Part shown: in pieces, positions 17,845 to 28,803 of the stretch | Layout: each line of letters opens with the position of its first letter | How positions within the stretch are numbered: position 1 is the first letter of the stretch | NCBI RefSeq assembly: GCF_000876655.1 | Contig: NZ_JYCN01000015.1 | Location: 1 to 64,000 of the forward strand | Source: Arthrobacter sp. SPG23 | GTDB taxonomy: Bacteria; Actinomycetota; Actinomycetes; Actinomycetales; Micrococcaceae | Length of the DNA stretch: 64,000 nt | Reading direction: 5' to 3' | Made by a program: the position numbers and the translations under genes | The notes under the pieces: model-generated | Databases searched by the model: none | What the model was told of the DNA's origin: nothing | The model's input: the letters and a program-made list of their open reading frames with translations, nothing else

Positions 17845-19364
17845 TAGAAGAGTCCCTTCGGGGCAGCCGCCAGGTCGATCACGCCGTCGGCAGCCTTGAT
17901 GTTCAGCTGGTCGAGTTCACCGGCGGCCAGTTCCGGGAGCCGGGCCGCGGCGGCGAGGAAGCGTTCGATCTCCTCTTCGGCTACGACGCCGGCCGCGAGG
18001 GTGCGGAACTTGTTGACGTACTGCTCCCGGGCGAATGGCCGGGCGCCGAGCGGGTGGGCATCGGCGACGGCGATCCCATCCGTGATGACCGTGCCGTCGT
18101 TGAGCGTGATCTCCACGGATCCGCCGAAGGCCTTCTCTGCGATGTCGAGGGAGTGGTAGCGGCGGGTCCATTCCGGGTCCTCGACAGTGGTGACCTTGTG
18201 CCATAGCTCCACGGTGTCGGGCCGGGCAGCCCGCTCCGGCGCGTAGGAGTCCACATGGTGCCAGGCGCCGTCCTGCAACGCGACCGTGAAGATGTACGGG
18301 ATCGAGTGGTCCAGCGTTTCGCGGCTGGCCGTGGGGCTGTACTTCTGCGGGTCGTTGGCGCCCGAGCCGATCACGTAGTGGGTGTGGTGGCTGGTCTTGA
18401 TCAGCACCGACTTCACGTTGGCCGGGTCGGTGACCTCGGGGCGCTCGCCGTGAAGCTTCCGGGCGAGGTCGATCCAGGCCTGTGCCTGGTATTCGGCGGA
18501 GTGTTCCTTGGTGTACGTGTCCAGGATGGCGCGCTTGGCTTCGCCGGGAGTGGGCAGCGGCACCATGTAGGAGGCGTCCGGTCCGTCCAGCATCCAGGCG
18601 ATGACTCCGTCTTCCCCTTCGTAGATCGGTACCGGCGACGTCTGGCCGCGCATGGAACGGTCCGCCGCTTCGACGGCCATCTTCCCGGCGAAGGCCGGTG
18701 CATGGGCCTTCCACGTGGAAATCTCGCCCTTGCGCGACTGGCGCGTGGCGGTGGTGGTGTGCAGGGCCTGGCCCACGGACTGGAAGATGGTCTCGACGTC
18801 GAGCCCCAGCAGGGTGCCGATGCCGGCGGCGGCGGAGGGGCCGAGGTGGGCCACGTGGTCGATCTTGTGCTTGTGCAGGCAGATGGCCTTGACCAGGTTC
18901 ACCTGGATTTCGTAACCGGTGGCGATGCCCCGGATCAGGTCCTGTCCGCTGGAGCCGACGTGCTGGGCGACGGCAAGGATCGGCGGGATGTTGTCGCCCG
19001 GGTGGGAGTAGTCCGCTGCCAGGAACGTGTCGTGGTAGTCGAGCTCACGGACAGCGACCCCGTTGGCCCAGGCGGCCCATTCCGGTGCCACGCGCTCGTC
19101 GATGCCGAAGACCTTGGATCCTTTGCCGCCGGTGGTGGGTCCGTGGGTGAGAGCCTGTGCCCGGGCCGCAACGATGGGGGCCCGGTTCAGGGACGCGATG
19201 GCCACCGAAGCGTTGTCGATCACGCGGTTGATCACCATGTCCGTGACCTCGTCCGTGACGGCGACGGGATCGGTGGCGACCTTGGCGATCTTGTAGGCGA
19301 GCTGGTCCTCGCGGGGCAGGTTTTCCTCGCTTTTGTAAACGCGGACGTGGTGTTCCTTAACCAT
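17844..19364 (-). CDS. prpD: 2-methylcitrate dehydratase
   Basis: 506 aa, MmgE/PrpD family. It dehydrates 2-methylcitrate to 2-methylaconitate, the middle step of the methylcitrate cycle. The start [12 protein letters not shown] at 19364 has AAGGAG with a 4-nt gap; a much longer in-frame reading lies inside the GntR gene in the wrong codon pattern and was rejected. Family motifs include [20 protein letters not shown] and [16 protein letters not shown]. Only 10 nt separate it from the regulator gene upstream, so regulator, dehydratase, lyase and synthase form one transcript. Confidence 0.94.
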   Translation of the reverse strand: MVKEHHVRVYKSEENLPREDQLAYKIAKVATDPVAVTDEVTDMVINRVIDNASVAIASLNRAPIVAARAQALTHGPTTGGKGSKVFGIDERVAPEWAAWANGVAVRELDYHDTFLAADYSHPGDNIPPILAVAQHVGSSGQDLIRGIATGYEIQVNLVKAICLHKHKIDHVAHLGPSAAAGIGTLLGLDVETIFQSVGQALHTTTATRQSRKGEISTWKAHAPAFAGKMAVEAADRSMRGQTSPVPIYEGEDGVIAWMLDGPDASYMVPLPTPGEAKRAILDTYTKEHSAEYQAQAWIDLARKLHGERPEVTDPANVKSVLIKTSHHTHYVIGSGANDPQKYSPTASRETLDHSIPYIFTVALQDGAWHHVDSYAPERAARPDTVELWHKVTTVEDPEWTRRYHSLDIAEKAFGGSVEITLNDGTVITDGIAVADAHPLGARPFAREQYVNKFRTLAAGVVAEEEIERFLAAAARLPELAAGELDQLNIKAADGVIDLAAAPKGLF

Positions 19365-19374
19365 GGTGCTCCTT

Positions 19375-20016
19375 CTAGTGAGGGGTATGCGTGACTTTGA
19401 CGTGGGAAAGACTGCGGTGGAGGTGAAGGGTGGTGGCGGCTTCGGCCAACCGGGGATTGCCTGCTGCGATCGCTTCGGCAATGGCGGCGTGCTCGGCGGC
19501 TGCCGCGGTAAGCCGCTGCGTGTCGTCGGCCGCCAGGCGGCGGACCCGGACCAGGTGCACGCGCAGGCTGCGCATGGCCTGCGCCAGATAGGAGTTGGAA
19601 ATGGCCGCGTCGATGGCCGCGTCAAGACGGCCCGCCAGCTCGTAGTAGGCGTGGCGGCCCGGATCGCTGCCGTTGATGAGTGCCGGGGCCTGGAGCAGCT
19701 CGAGCCGGAGCTTCTCGAAGGTTGCGGAGTCGCCGCGCTCGGCGGCCAGGGCGGCCGCCTTGCCTTCCAGGGTTTCGCGCAGTTCGAAAAGTTCGTCGAT
19801 GTCTTCCAGCGAGATGTCGGTGACGACGACGCCGCGGCCGCCCGCCGTCGTCGTCAGGCCCTCCGCGGTGAGCCGGCTCAGGGCTTCCCGCAGCGGCGTG
19901 CGGGAGATGCCGAGGCGCTCGGACTGCTCCACTTCCGCGAGGACAGTTCCGGGGAGGAGACGCCATTCGATGATGTCATCGCGTAATGCCGCGTAGGCCC
20001 TGTCGCTGGCGCGCAA
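19375..20016 (-). CDS. GntR-family (FadR/FCD) regulator of the prp genes
   Basis: 213 aa. The N-terminal winged helix-turn-helix (about 5-68) has the GntR signature [20 protein letters not shown]. The C-terminal helical FCD domain (about 75-205) binds small carboxylates in this family and carries Asp/His residues suited to a metal site. The start is TTG 20016, supported by a strong GGAGG 7 nt upstream. As first gene of the prp operon and next to two GTGTATACAC-type palindromes, it is the likely autoregulated repressor of both divergent units. Its ligand may be a methylcitrate-cycle acid; that is inference. Confidence 0.88.
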   Translation of the reverse strand: MRASDRAYAALRDDIIEWRLLPGTVLAEVEQSERLGISRTPLREALSRLTAEGLTTTAGGRGVVVTDISLEDIDELFELRETLEGKAAALAAERGDSATFEKLRLELLQAPALINGSDPGRHAYYELAGRLDAAIDAAISNSYLAQAMRSLRVHLVRVRRLAADDTQRLTAAAAEHAAIAEAIAAGNPRLAEAATTLHLHRSLSHVKVTHTPH

Positions 20017-20048
20017 TCTCTGCCTCCTTCATTGGTTGACGATCTTCA

Positions 20049-20058
20049 GTGTATACAC
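20049..20058. promoter_or_regulatory. GntR operator, regulator-proximal site
   Basis: GTGTATACAC is a perfect 10-bp palindrome, 33 nt upstream of the GntR TTG start. The form matches the short TNGTNNNACNA-type operators of FadR-subfamily regulators. Confidence 0.7.
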
Positions 20059-20110
20059 AGAAGAGTATTCTGCCCAGCAATTGCTCCATTTTGGCGAATA
20101 TTCTTTAGAT

Positions 20111-20120
20111 TTGTATACAC
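20111..20120. promoter_or_regulatory. GntR operator, prpE-proximal site
   Basis: TTGTATACAC repeats the TGTATACA palindromic core of the first site 62 bp away. It lies just upstream of the proposed prpE -35 hexamer, suitable for control of that promoter or for looping with the first site. Confidence 0.7.
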
Positions 20121-20126
20121 GGACAC

Positions 20127-20156
20127 TTGTGCCCGCTTCCCGGCCCGGACTAGCAT
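20127..20156 (+). promoter_or_regulatory. Candidate prpE promoter
   Basis: TTGTGC (20127-20132) and TAGCAT (20151-20156) are separated by 18 nt. The predicted start of transcription is near 20163, about 30 nt before the preferred ATG. Confidence 0.45.
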
Positions 20157-20192
20157 GGCCCTCATCACAATGTCGTGGACGGGATGCATTTC

Positions 20193-22094
<1,902 letters not shown>

Positions 22095-22134
22095 CAGTCA
22101 GAGGCATCAGCCGCGCGCTCGCCGGCGCTGAACT

Positions 22135-22845
22135 TCAGGCCCGGTTCCAGCGGTATTCGTTCTCCGGCCTGCCCGGCGCACCGTAGCGGGCAGTCCGGGA
22201 GACTGTTCCGGCGTCCGCGAGGTATTCGAGGTACCGCCGGGCCGTCACGCGGGACATCCCCAGTGCATCCATGACCTCGGTGGCCGAGACAGCGTCCGCC
22301 TGCCGCTTCATGAACTCCTGCACAGCGTCCAGGGTCGAGGTCGACAGGCCCTTGGGAAGCGGCAGCTCACTCGGCGCCCGCAGGCTCGCGAAAGCCTGGT
22401 CTACGTCGCTTTGCGATGCTCCGGACCTGGCCCCGCCCGCACCGGCCGCAAGCTGGTCCCGGAACTGCCGGTAGCTGGCCAGCTTGTCCGCAAAAGTGGC
22501 ATAGGTGAACGGCTTGATGAGGTACTGCACCACTCCGATGGACACGGCACTGCGCACGATATTCAGTTCACGCACGGCGGTGATCGCAATGATGTCCGGC
22601 AACAGTCCTGATGCCCGCATCCGCCGGGCGATGTCCAGGCCATGGAGGTCGGGAAGGTTCATGTCCAGCAGCACCAGTTCCACGGGATTGCCAGCGGCAG
22701 CAAATTCCGTCAGGAGACGCAGCGCCGATTGGCCGTCAGGGGCCGTGCCCGCCAGGGAAAAGCCTTCGAGCCTCCCCACGTAGGCACCGTGCGCTGCCGC
22801 GGCTACCGGTTCGTCCTCAACGACGAGGACCCGGATATCGCTCAT
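22135..22845 (-). CDS. CitB/DcuR-type response regulator
   Basis: 236 aa. The receiver domain (about 1-120) has acidic DE near residue 11, phospho-acceptor Asp in LVLLDMNLPDLHGL and Lys in LIKPFTYATF. The C-terminal half carries a helix-turn-helix (SATEVMDALGMSRVTARRYLEYLADAG) typical of regulators partnered with CitA/DcuS sensors of di- and tricarboxylates. The start overlaps the kinase stop by 4 nt. It most likely activates the dctA-type transporter gene that lies just beyond the kinase. Confidence 0.9.
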   Translation of the reverse strand: MSDIRVLVVEDEPVAAAAHGAYVGRLEGFSLAGTAPDGQSALRLLTEFAAAGNPVELVLLDMNLPDLHGLDIARRMRASGLLPDIIAITAVRELNIVRSAVSIGVVQYLIKPFTYATFADKLASYRQFRDQLAAGAGGARSGASQSDVDQAFASLRAPSELPLPKGLSTSTLDAVQEFMKRQADAVSATEVMDALGMSRVTARRYLEYLADAGTVSRTARYGAPGRPENEYRWNRA

Positions 22846-24473
22846 GAAGTCTCCTTGGTGGTGCCTGCTGCGGGAAGGAAGATATGGAAATGGGCGCCGC
22901 GCGGGTTGGTGATGGCCACGGTGCCGCCCAGCCGGTGGACGGCCTGACGGACCAGCGCCAGGCCCAGCCCCCGGCCGTACGTGCCGGTCGCCTTGGTGCT
23001 GAACCCGTGCCGGAACACGTCGTCCACGGCATCGGGGTCGATTCCGTGTCCGGAGTCCTCCACCGTGATCTCCACGCCCCGGACCCCGGACTCCACCGAC
23101 AACTCCACCCATTTGGGGGCCGGAGCGTCGGCCGCTGCGTCGATGGCGTTGTCAAGGAGGTTGCCAAGAATGGTCACCAGGTCCTGGACGGCCACACCGG
23201 CCGTACCGGCAGTGCTGTTTGCCTGCAGGCCCAGTTCAACGCCGCGTTCGTGTGCCTCGGCCGCCTTGCCCATGAGGAGTGCGCTCAGCACGGGCTCTTC
23301 CATGGCACCCACCATCTCATCCGTGAGCTGCTGGCTGAGCTCCAGGTCCTTGGTGGCGAAATCCAGTGCCTCGTCCGCCCGTCCCAGCTCCATCAGCGAA
23401 ACGATCGTGTGGAGGCGGTTGGCGTGCTCATGGGTTTGGGCGCGCAGTGCGTCCGACAGGGTACGCATGGTTTCCAGTTCGCTGCCCAGCGACTCGATCT
23501 CCGTGCGGTCGCGGATGGTTGCCACGGTCCCGAATACGGCCGGGCGCTGCCGTCCGGCCGATGAGACCGGCCCCACCGCTGGTCCCTGGTTGACCACCAG
23601 GACACGCGGGCCGGCCAGGTGGATTTCGTCCTGGGCTGCCCGGCCGGACTCGAACAGGTCCTTCAAGCTGGGTGCCAGCGGGAGACTGCCGAGCAGGGCT
23701 GCGTCGCCCGGATCGCCCCCGGACGGCCGCGGTGCGAGCCCCAGCAGCTCGGCCGCCTGGTCGTTGTACATCACCACCCGGCCCTTGGGATCGATGAGGA
23801 TCACCCCCTCGCGAACGGAATGCAGGACGGACTCGTAGTACGCGAACAGCTGGGCGAGCTGCTCGGGTCCCCAGCCCCGCGTGACATTGCGCAGATACCG
23901 GCCCAGCAGCCAGGACGCCACCGAGCCGCCCACCAGGAGGGCAAAGGCTATGGCCAGCAGCGCCGGCAGGCGGCCGGAGACGGCAACGTCCACCGTCCGC
24001 ACCGTCACCCCCGCTGCCACCAGGGCCTTGACGTTTCCCGACGCGTCCTTGACCGGCGCTATGGTCCGTACCGAGGGGCCCAATGTCCCGGCCGTGATTT
24101 CGGTGAACACCTGTCCGTTCAGGGCGGCGTCGATGGATCCGATATACGGCTTGCCGAGTTCCTCGTCGCGCGGATGCGTCCAACGGGTCCGGTCCGGAGC
24201 CATGATGGTAATGAAATCCGCGTCGGCGTCGCTCATCACGTGCAGGGCGTAGGGCTGCAGCACCGCGGACGGGTCGGCGGACCCCGCTGCCTGCAGGACC
24301 AGGGGGTTGTCCGCAATGGCCGTGGCGATGCCGGACATCCGCCGGCCGGCTTCGTCGTAGGCATGGTCGCGGGCGTCGATAAAGGTGGCCGTCCCGACTA
24401 TCGCGGTCAGCGCCAGCATGAACAGCAAATGCGCCACGAACAGCCGGCGCGCGATGCTCCACTTATGCCTCAT
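22842..24473 (-). CDS. CitA/DcuS-type sensor histidine kinase
   Basis: 543 aa. A first membrane segment (about 9-29), an extracytoplasmic PAS-like ligand domain (about 30-170), a second membrane segment (about 173-195) and a cytoplasmic PAS domain (about 215-330) precede the kinase core, with the phospho-acceptor region RAQTHEHANRLHTI and the ATP-binding NLLDNAIDAA, HGIDP and GRGLGLALV boxes. This layout is standard for carboxylate sensors. ATG 24473 has GGAAGG 5 nt upstream and gives a normal N-terminus. The dctA homologue is divergent, 140 bp away, which points to C4-dicarboxylates as the signal. Confidence 0.91.
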   Translation of the reverse strand: MRHKWSIARRLFVAHLLFMLALTAIVGTATFIDARDHAYDEAGRRMSGIATAIADNPLVLQAAGSADPSAVLQPYALHVMSDADADFITIMAPDRTRWTHPRDEELGKPYIGSIDAALNGQVFTEITAGTLGPSVRTIAPVKDASGNVKALVAAGVTVRTVDVAVSGRLPALLAIAFALLVGGSVASWLLGRYLRNVTRGWGPEQLAQLFAYYESVLHSVREGVILIDPKGRVVMYNDQAAELLGLAPRPSGGDPGDAALLGSLPLAPSLKDLFESGRAAQDEIHLAGPRVLVVNQGPAVGPVSSAGRQRPAVFGTVATIRDRTEIESLGSELETMRTLSDALRAQTHEHANRLHTIVSLMELGRADEALDFATKDLELSQQLTDEMVGAMEEPVLSALLMGKAAEAHERGVELGLQANSTAGTAGVAVQDLVTILGNLLDNAIDAAADAPAPKWVELSVESGVRGVEITVEDSGHGIDPDAVDDVFRHGFSTKATGTYGRGLGLALVRQAVHRLGGTVAITNPRGAHFHIFLPAAGTTKETS

Positions 24474-24613
24474 TCCAACCTTCCACGACCAATATGAACG
24501 CAACGGTGAGCCAGGTCACGCCATGCCCAATGATGGATATCACACCGGACGGACGTGCAGAGCCCAGAGACTGTGCCGCAACGTCTTCCAGATTATCCAT
24601 AAGGAGACACATC

Positions 24614-25951
24614 ATGGCTTCTCAACGAGGAGAGTCAGCTGCGCCTGTCAAGGCAAAGCGCAAAGGACTCGACAAGTCGCACTACCTCTACATTGCCGTC
24701 ATCGTTGCCGTGATCCTCGGCGCAGTGATCGGCCTCATGTTCCCGGAAGTCGGCAAATCACTCAAACCGCTGGGCGACGGCTTCATCAAGCTGATCAAGA
24801 TGATGATCGCTCCGGTGATCTTCTGCACCATCGTCCTGGGCATCGGCTCCATAGCGAAGGCTGCCACTGTCGGCAAGGTGGGCGGCCTGGCGCTGGGCTA
24901 CTTCATCGTCATGTCCACCTTCGCGCTGGCCATCGGCCTCGTGGTGGGCAACCTCATCCACCCCGGCGAAGGCCTCAAGCTGACGCCGTACGATCCCAAT
25001 AAGAAGGCCGCCACCGACAGCACGGTTGACTTCCTGCTGGGCATCATCCCGGGCGACATTCCGGTGCTGCCCACCCTGCTGGCCGCGATCCTCGTCGGCT
25101 TCGCACTGCAGAAAATGGGCCCCCAGGGTGCCCCCATCCTCAAGGCCATCGGCCACGGCCAGGCGCTTGTCTTCCGCATCCTCATCATGGTCATGTGGCT
25201 GGCGCCGGTTGGTGCCTTCGGTGCCATCGCCGCAGTTGTCGGCGCCACCGGCTTCCAGGCGATCGTGAGCATGTTCACCCTGATGCTGGCGTTCTACATC
25301 ACCTGCGCACTGTTCATCGTCGTCATCCTCGGCGGCCTCCTGCAGGTCGTGGCCGGCGTCAACATCTTCCGCCTCATGAAGTACCTGGCCCGGGAATACC
25401 TGCTGATCTTCTCCACGTCCTCCTCCGAAGCCGCCCTGCCGCGCCTCATCGCCAAGATGGAACACCTCGGTGTGTCCAAGCCGGTCGTGGGCGTGACGGT
25501 TCCCACCGGATACTCCTTCAACCTTGACGGCACCGCCATCTACCTGACCATGGCATCCCTGTTCGTGGCGAACGCCATGGGCACCCCGCTGGACCTTGGC
25601 GCGCAGATTTCCCTGCTGATCTTCATGATCATCGCTTCCAAGGGTGCAGCAGGCGTCACCGGCGCCGGCCTGGCCACCCTGGCTGCAGGCCTGCAGGCCC
25701 ACAAGCCCGAGCTGCTTGGCGGCGTCGGCATGATCGTCGGCATCGACCGGTTTATGTCCGAGGCCCGCGCCCTGACCAACTTCACGGGGAACGCCGTGGC
25801 CACGGTCCTGATCGGCACCTGGGTCAAGGAAATCGACGGCGGCCAGGTGGAGCGTGTCCTGTCCGGCGAAGAGCCCTTCGACGAGCAGACCATGATCGCC
25901 GGCCACCACACCGAACAGGAAGTTGCGGCACCGGCTCCGGCCCGCGCCTGA
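24614..25951 (+). CDS. dctA: C4-dicarboxylate/cation symporter (DctA, DAACS family)
   Basis: 445 aa polytopic membrane protein, importing succinate, fumarate or malate with protons or sodium. Family signatures are the Ser-rich hairpin STSSSEAALPRL and the substrate/cation region YSFNLDGTAIYLTMA, plus NFTGNAVAT near the C-terminus. The start is ATG 24614 with AAGGAGA 6-7 nt upstream; an in-frame reading beginning at 24494 is not supported. Location beside a CitAB-type two-component system supports dicarboxylate transport and regulated expression. A strong terminator follows. Confidence 0.93.
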   Translation: MASQRGESAAPVKAKRKGLDKSHYLYIAVIVAVILGAVIGLMFPEVGKSLKPLGDGFIKLIKMMIAPVIFCTIVLGIGSIAKAATVGKVGGLALGYFIVMSTFALAIGLVVGNLIHPGEGLKLTPYDPNKKAATDSTVDFLLGIIPGDIPVLPTLLAAILVGFALQKMGPQGAPILKAIGHGQALVFRILIMVMWLAPVGAFGAIAAVVGATGFQAIVSMFTLMLAFYITCALFIVVILGGLLQVVAGVNIFRLMKYLAREYLLIFSTSSSEAALPRLIAKMEHLGVSKPVVGVTVPTGYSFNLDGTAIYLTMASLFVANAMGTPLDLGAQISLLIFMIIASKGAAGVTGAGLATLAAGLQAHKPELLGGVGMIVGIDRFMSEARALTNFTGNAVATVLIGTWVKEIDGGQVERVLSGEEPFDEQTMIAGHHTEQEVAAPAPARA

Positions 25952-26001
25952 ACTGCCCCCTGAACGGCCGGACCGAACCAACGGCCCAAGCCAACAACTG
26001 A

Positions 26002-26040
26002 ACCGCCCGTGCAGGATCATCCTGCACGGGCGGTCTTTTT
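26002..26040 (+). terminator. Intrinsic terminator after dctA
   Basis: A perfect 14-bp stem (ACCGCCCGTGCAGG with CCTGCACGGGCGGT), 5-nt loop, then CTTTTTTG. Textbook Rho-independent form. Confidence 0.93.
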
Positions 26041-26211
26041 GCGCCGGGCCCACCAACCTTCGACCTTTACCAGAAGGTCAAGGCTCAGGCAAGGGCGCGT
26101 GTCAAGTTCCGTTGAATCGCGGATGCGGCGCTGTAACCTTGGTGGGAAGAACCATAGGCGCTGAACACTCAGCGGCAGGACATCAACGTCATCGAAAGTG
26201 TGGATAGATAC

Positions 26212-27111
26212 GTGAGCAGCGAACAGGGTTCAGCAACTCTGGAAGGCACCGAACTCGACCTGGAAGACGCCGTCATGGGTCCTACCGGTCGCCCCTACCG
26301 CGAATTTCCCGAGCCTGCGCCGCTCTCGTCCCATGGCCCCGCCCGTGTGATCGCCATGGTGAACCAGAAGGGCGGCGTCGGCAAGACGACCTCCACCATT
26401 AATCTGGCCGCCGCGCTCGCCGAATACGGCCGCCGTGTCCTGCTGGTGGACTTCGACCCCCAAGGCGCGCTGTCCGCAGGCCTTGGGACCAATCCGCACG
26501 AACTGGACCTGACGGTCTACAACGTCCTGATGGACCGCAAAGTGGACATCCGGGACGCCATCCAGCACACCGGCGTCGAAAACGTCGACCTGCTGCCCGC
26601 GAACATCGACCTTTCTGCCGCGGAAGTGCAGCTTGTCAATGAAGTGGCGCGTGAACAAGTGCTGGACCGCGCCCTGAAGAAGGTTGAGGACGAATACGAC
26701 GTCGTCCTGATTGACTGCCAGCCGTCGCTTGGCCTGCTGACGGTCAACGCCCTCACCGCGGCGCACGGCGTCATCATCCCGCTGATCTGCGAATTCTTTG
26801 CACTCCGTGCCGTGGCGCTGCTGGTGGAAACCATCGACAAGGTCCAGGACCGGCTGAACCCCAGGCTCCAGGTGGACGGCGTGCTGGCCACGATGTACGA
26901 TGCCCGCACGCTGCACAGCCGGGAAGTCATCAGCAGGTTGGTGGAAGCCTTCGGGGACAAGGTCTTCGAGACTGTCATCAAGCGCTCCATCAAGTTTGCC
27001 GATGCCACAGTGGCCGCGGAACCAATCACCAGCTACGCCGCCAACCACATCGGTGCCGACGCGTACCGGCGCCTGGCCAAGGAACTGATTTCGCGCGGCG
27101 GCGCGCCCTAG
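26212..27111 (+). CDS. ParA-family ATPase of the scpAB locus
   Basis: 299 aa. The deviant Walker A motif is KGGVGKTTSTINLAAAL (about 50-66), Walker A' is LLVDFDPQGALS, and Walker B is VVLIDCQPSLGLLTVNAL. About 40 residues precede the ATPase core. No parB lies beside it. The position just upstream of scpA and scpB matches Rv1708, a ParA paralogue distinct from the oriC-linked parA. It may act on chromosome organisation together with condensin. GTG 26212 is preferred; GTG 26200 is in frame. Confidence 0.85.
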   Translation: MSSEQGSATLEGTELDLEDAVMGPTGRPYREFPEPAPLSSHGPARVIAMVNQKGGVGKTTSTINLAAALAEYGRRVLLVDFDPQGALSAGLGTNPHELDLTVYNVLMDRKVDIRDAIQHTGVENVDLLPANIDLSAAEVQLVNEVAREQVLDRALKKVEDEYDVVLIDCQPSLGLLTVNALTAAHGVIIPLICEFFALRAVALLVETIDKVQDRLNPRLQVDGVLATMYDARTLHSREVISRLVEAFGDKVFETVIKRSIKFADATVAAEPITSYAANHIGADAYRRLAKELISRGGAP

Positions 27112-27119
27112 CCAAGGTC

Positions 27120-28013
27120 GTGGCACTGGCAGGCACCCCGCTCGCACCCGCGGGCCCGCACGCGGACCCGGCGGAACTCCCGGCAGCCGACCCGCTGGCC
27201 GGGTCCGGGAAAAAACCCGGCTTCGAAGTCCGGCTCGTCAACTTCACCGGCCCCTTTGACCTGCTGCTCGGCCTGATCAGCAAACACCAGCTGGACATCA
27301 CCGAGGTGGCCCTGGCCACGGTGACCGACGAATTCATCAAGTACATCAGGAACCTCCAGCAGCTGGGCGAGGAGTGGGCGCTTGACGAGGCCAGTGAGTT
27401 CCTGGTCATCGCAGCTACGCTCCTCGACCTCAAGGCCGCCCGGCTCCTGCCGGCAGGGGAAGTCGAGGACGACGAAGATGTCGCCTTGCTCGAAGCACGT
27501 GACCTCCTCTTCGCCCGCCTGCTCCAGTACAAGGCCTTCAAACAGGTGGCCGGACTGATCAACTCCACGCTTGAACTCGAAGCCCGCAGTTTTCCCCGCC
27601 AGGTTGCCCTTGAAGAGCACTTCGCGGCGCTGCTTCCGGAACTCGTGTGGCGGCACACGCCCGGGCAGTTCGCCGCCCTGGCGGAAGCCGCGCTGAAGCC
27701 CAAGGAAGCAGCCCCGAGCGAGGTTGGACTGGCGCACCTGCACGGGAGTGCCGTCAGCGTGAAGGAACAGGCTGAAATCCTGGGACTGATGCTCCAGGCA
27801 GGACGGCCGTTGTCCTTCCGGGCACTGATCGCGGACGCCGAGTCGACGCTGGTTGTGGTGGCCCGGTTCCTGGCACTCCTGGAAATGTTCAGGGACAAGG
27901 CGGTAGCGTTCGACCAGCTCCTCCCGCTGGGCGACCTGACGGTCCACTGGACGGCGGGACGCGATGACTGGAGCAGCGAAAATCTCACCGAGGAATACGA
28001 GGAGCAGCCGTGA
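27120..28013 (+). CDS. scpA: Segregation and condensation protein A
   Basis: 297 aa kleisin that bridges SMC heads. The N-terminal core starts FEVRLVNFTGPFDLLLGLISKHQLDITEVALA, typical of ScpA, and the C-terminal winged helix covers about 215-285. GTG 27120 begins 8 nt after the ParA stop; AAGG lies very close to it, so the first 25 Ala/Pro-rich residues are less certain. It overlaps scpB by 4 nt (GTGA). Confidence 0.9.
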   Translation: MALAGTPLAPAGPHADPAELPAADPLAGSGKKPGFEVRLVNFTGPFDLLLGLISKHQLDITEVALATVTDEFIKYIRNLQQLGEEWALDEASEFLVIAATLLDLKAARLLPAGEVEDDEDVALLEARDLLFARLLQYKAFKQVAGLINSTLELEARSFPRQVALEEHFAALLPELVWRHTPGQFAALAEAALKPKEAAPSEVGLAHLHGSAVSVKEQAEILGLMLQAGRPLSFRALIADAESTLVVVARFLALLEMFRDKAVAFDQLLPLGDLTVHWTAGRDDWSSENLTEEYEEQP

Positions 28014-28693
28014 GCGCCAACGCCCCGGATCCCGCAACCGCCGGGGAAGCTGACAGCGGCTTGAACGTCGCCGAACTTCCCGGCGGCGCACGTGCCGCCA
28101 TCGAGGCGGTGCTGATGGTCATTGACCAGCCGGCCACCGCCGTCGAACTGGCCGCCGGGCTCAATCTCACGGTTGACGCCGTGGAGCAGCTCCTCGCGGA
28201 ACTTCAGCGTGAGTATAACGGCTATACTGTTAATGCCCCGGACTCGGACGTTGCCACTGTTATCAACACTGTTGGCCACAAATCCAGACCCCGGGGTTTT
28301 GAATTGCGGAATATCGCCGGAGGCTGGCGCATCTATTCCCGTGCGGATTTCGCCGACGTCGTAGGCGGGTTCGTTCTGGAAGGACAGACAGCCAGGCTGA
28401 CGCAGGCGGCGCTGGAAACGCTCGCCGTCATCGCTTACCGCCAGCCCGTCTCAAGGGCCAGGGTGTCTGCAATTCGAGGAGTTAATGTTGACTCTGTCGT
28501 GCGGACGCTGATGCAGCGGGGACTGATTGAAGACTCGGGGACCGATCCCGAATCCGGAGCCGTCCTCTACCGCACGACGTCGTATTTCCTGGAACGCATG
28601 GGAATCGGCTCGGTGGCTGAGTTGCCGCAGCTTTCACCCCATCTTCCAGGGCTTGAAGGCATCGAAGAGTTCTACGACGCCGGAAGAATGTAG
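28010..28693 (+). CDS. scpB: Segregation and condensation protein B
   Basis: 227 aa. Two winged-helix domains are expected: the first around AAIEAVLMVIDQPATAVELAA (about 24-45) and the second around ALETLAVIAYRQPVSRARVSAIRGVNVDSVVRTLMQRGLI (about 130-170), the latter being the ScpB signature. It forms the SMC-ScpAB condensin with scpA. The gene overlaps scpA by 4 nt. Confidence 0.93.
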   Translation: MSANAPDPATAGEADSGLNVAELPGGARAAIEAVLMVIDQPATAVELAAGLNLTVDAVEQLLAELQREYNGYTVNAPDSDVATVINTVGHKSRPRGFELRNIAGGWRIYSRADFADVVGGFVLEGQTARLTQAALETLAVIAYRQPVSRARVSAIRGVNVDSVVRTLMQRGLIEDSGTDPESGAVLYRTTSYFLERMGIGSVAELPQLSPHLPGLEGIEEFYDAGRM

Positions 28694-28745
28694 GCAGTAT
28701 CCATGCCTGCGCACGAGTATCCACCAGGGCGGACTAAATTCGCCC

Positions 28746-28783
28746 GGCTGGCTAGTGTTGTCGGGAGACAACCATCGCCGGCC
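28746..28783 (+). other. Symmetric hairpin upstream of the pseudouridine synthase gene
   Basis: GGCTGGC (28746-28752) and GCCGGCC (28777-28783) pair with one wobble, and inside them GTTGTC and GACAAC form a perfect 6-bp stem around GGGA, leaving a symmetric 4x4 internal loop. It lies 20 nt before the start. It may be a leader structure; a TAGTGT -10-like hexamer inside it is a competing reading. Confidence 0.35.
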
Positions 28784-28803
28784 AACATAACGAAGGACGG
28801 GTC

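Noticed and set aside
24758-26056. Long minus-strand frame opposite dctA
   Set aside because: His/Asp/Gly-rich shadow translation with no motifs; dctA and its terminator explain the region.
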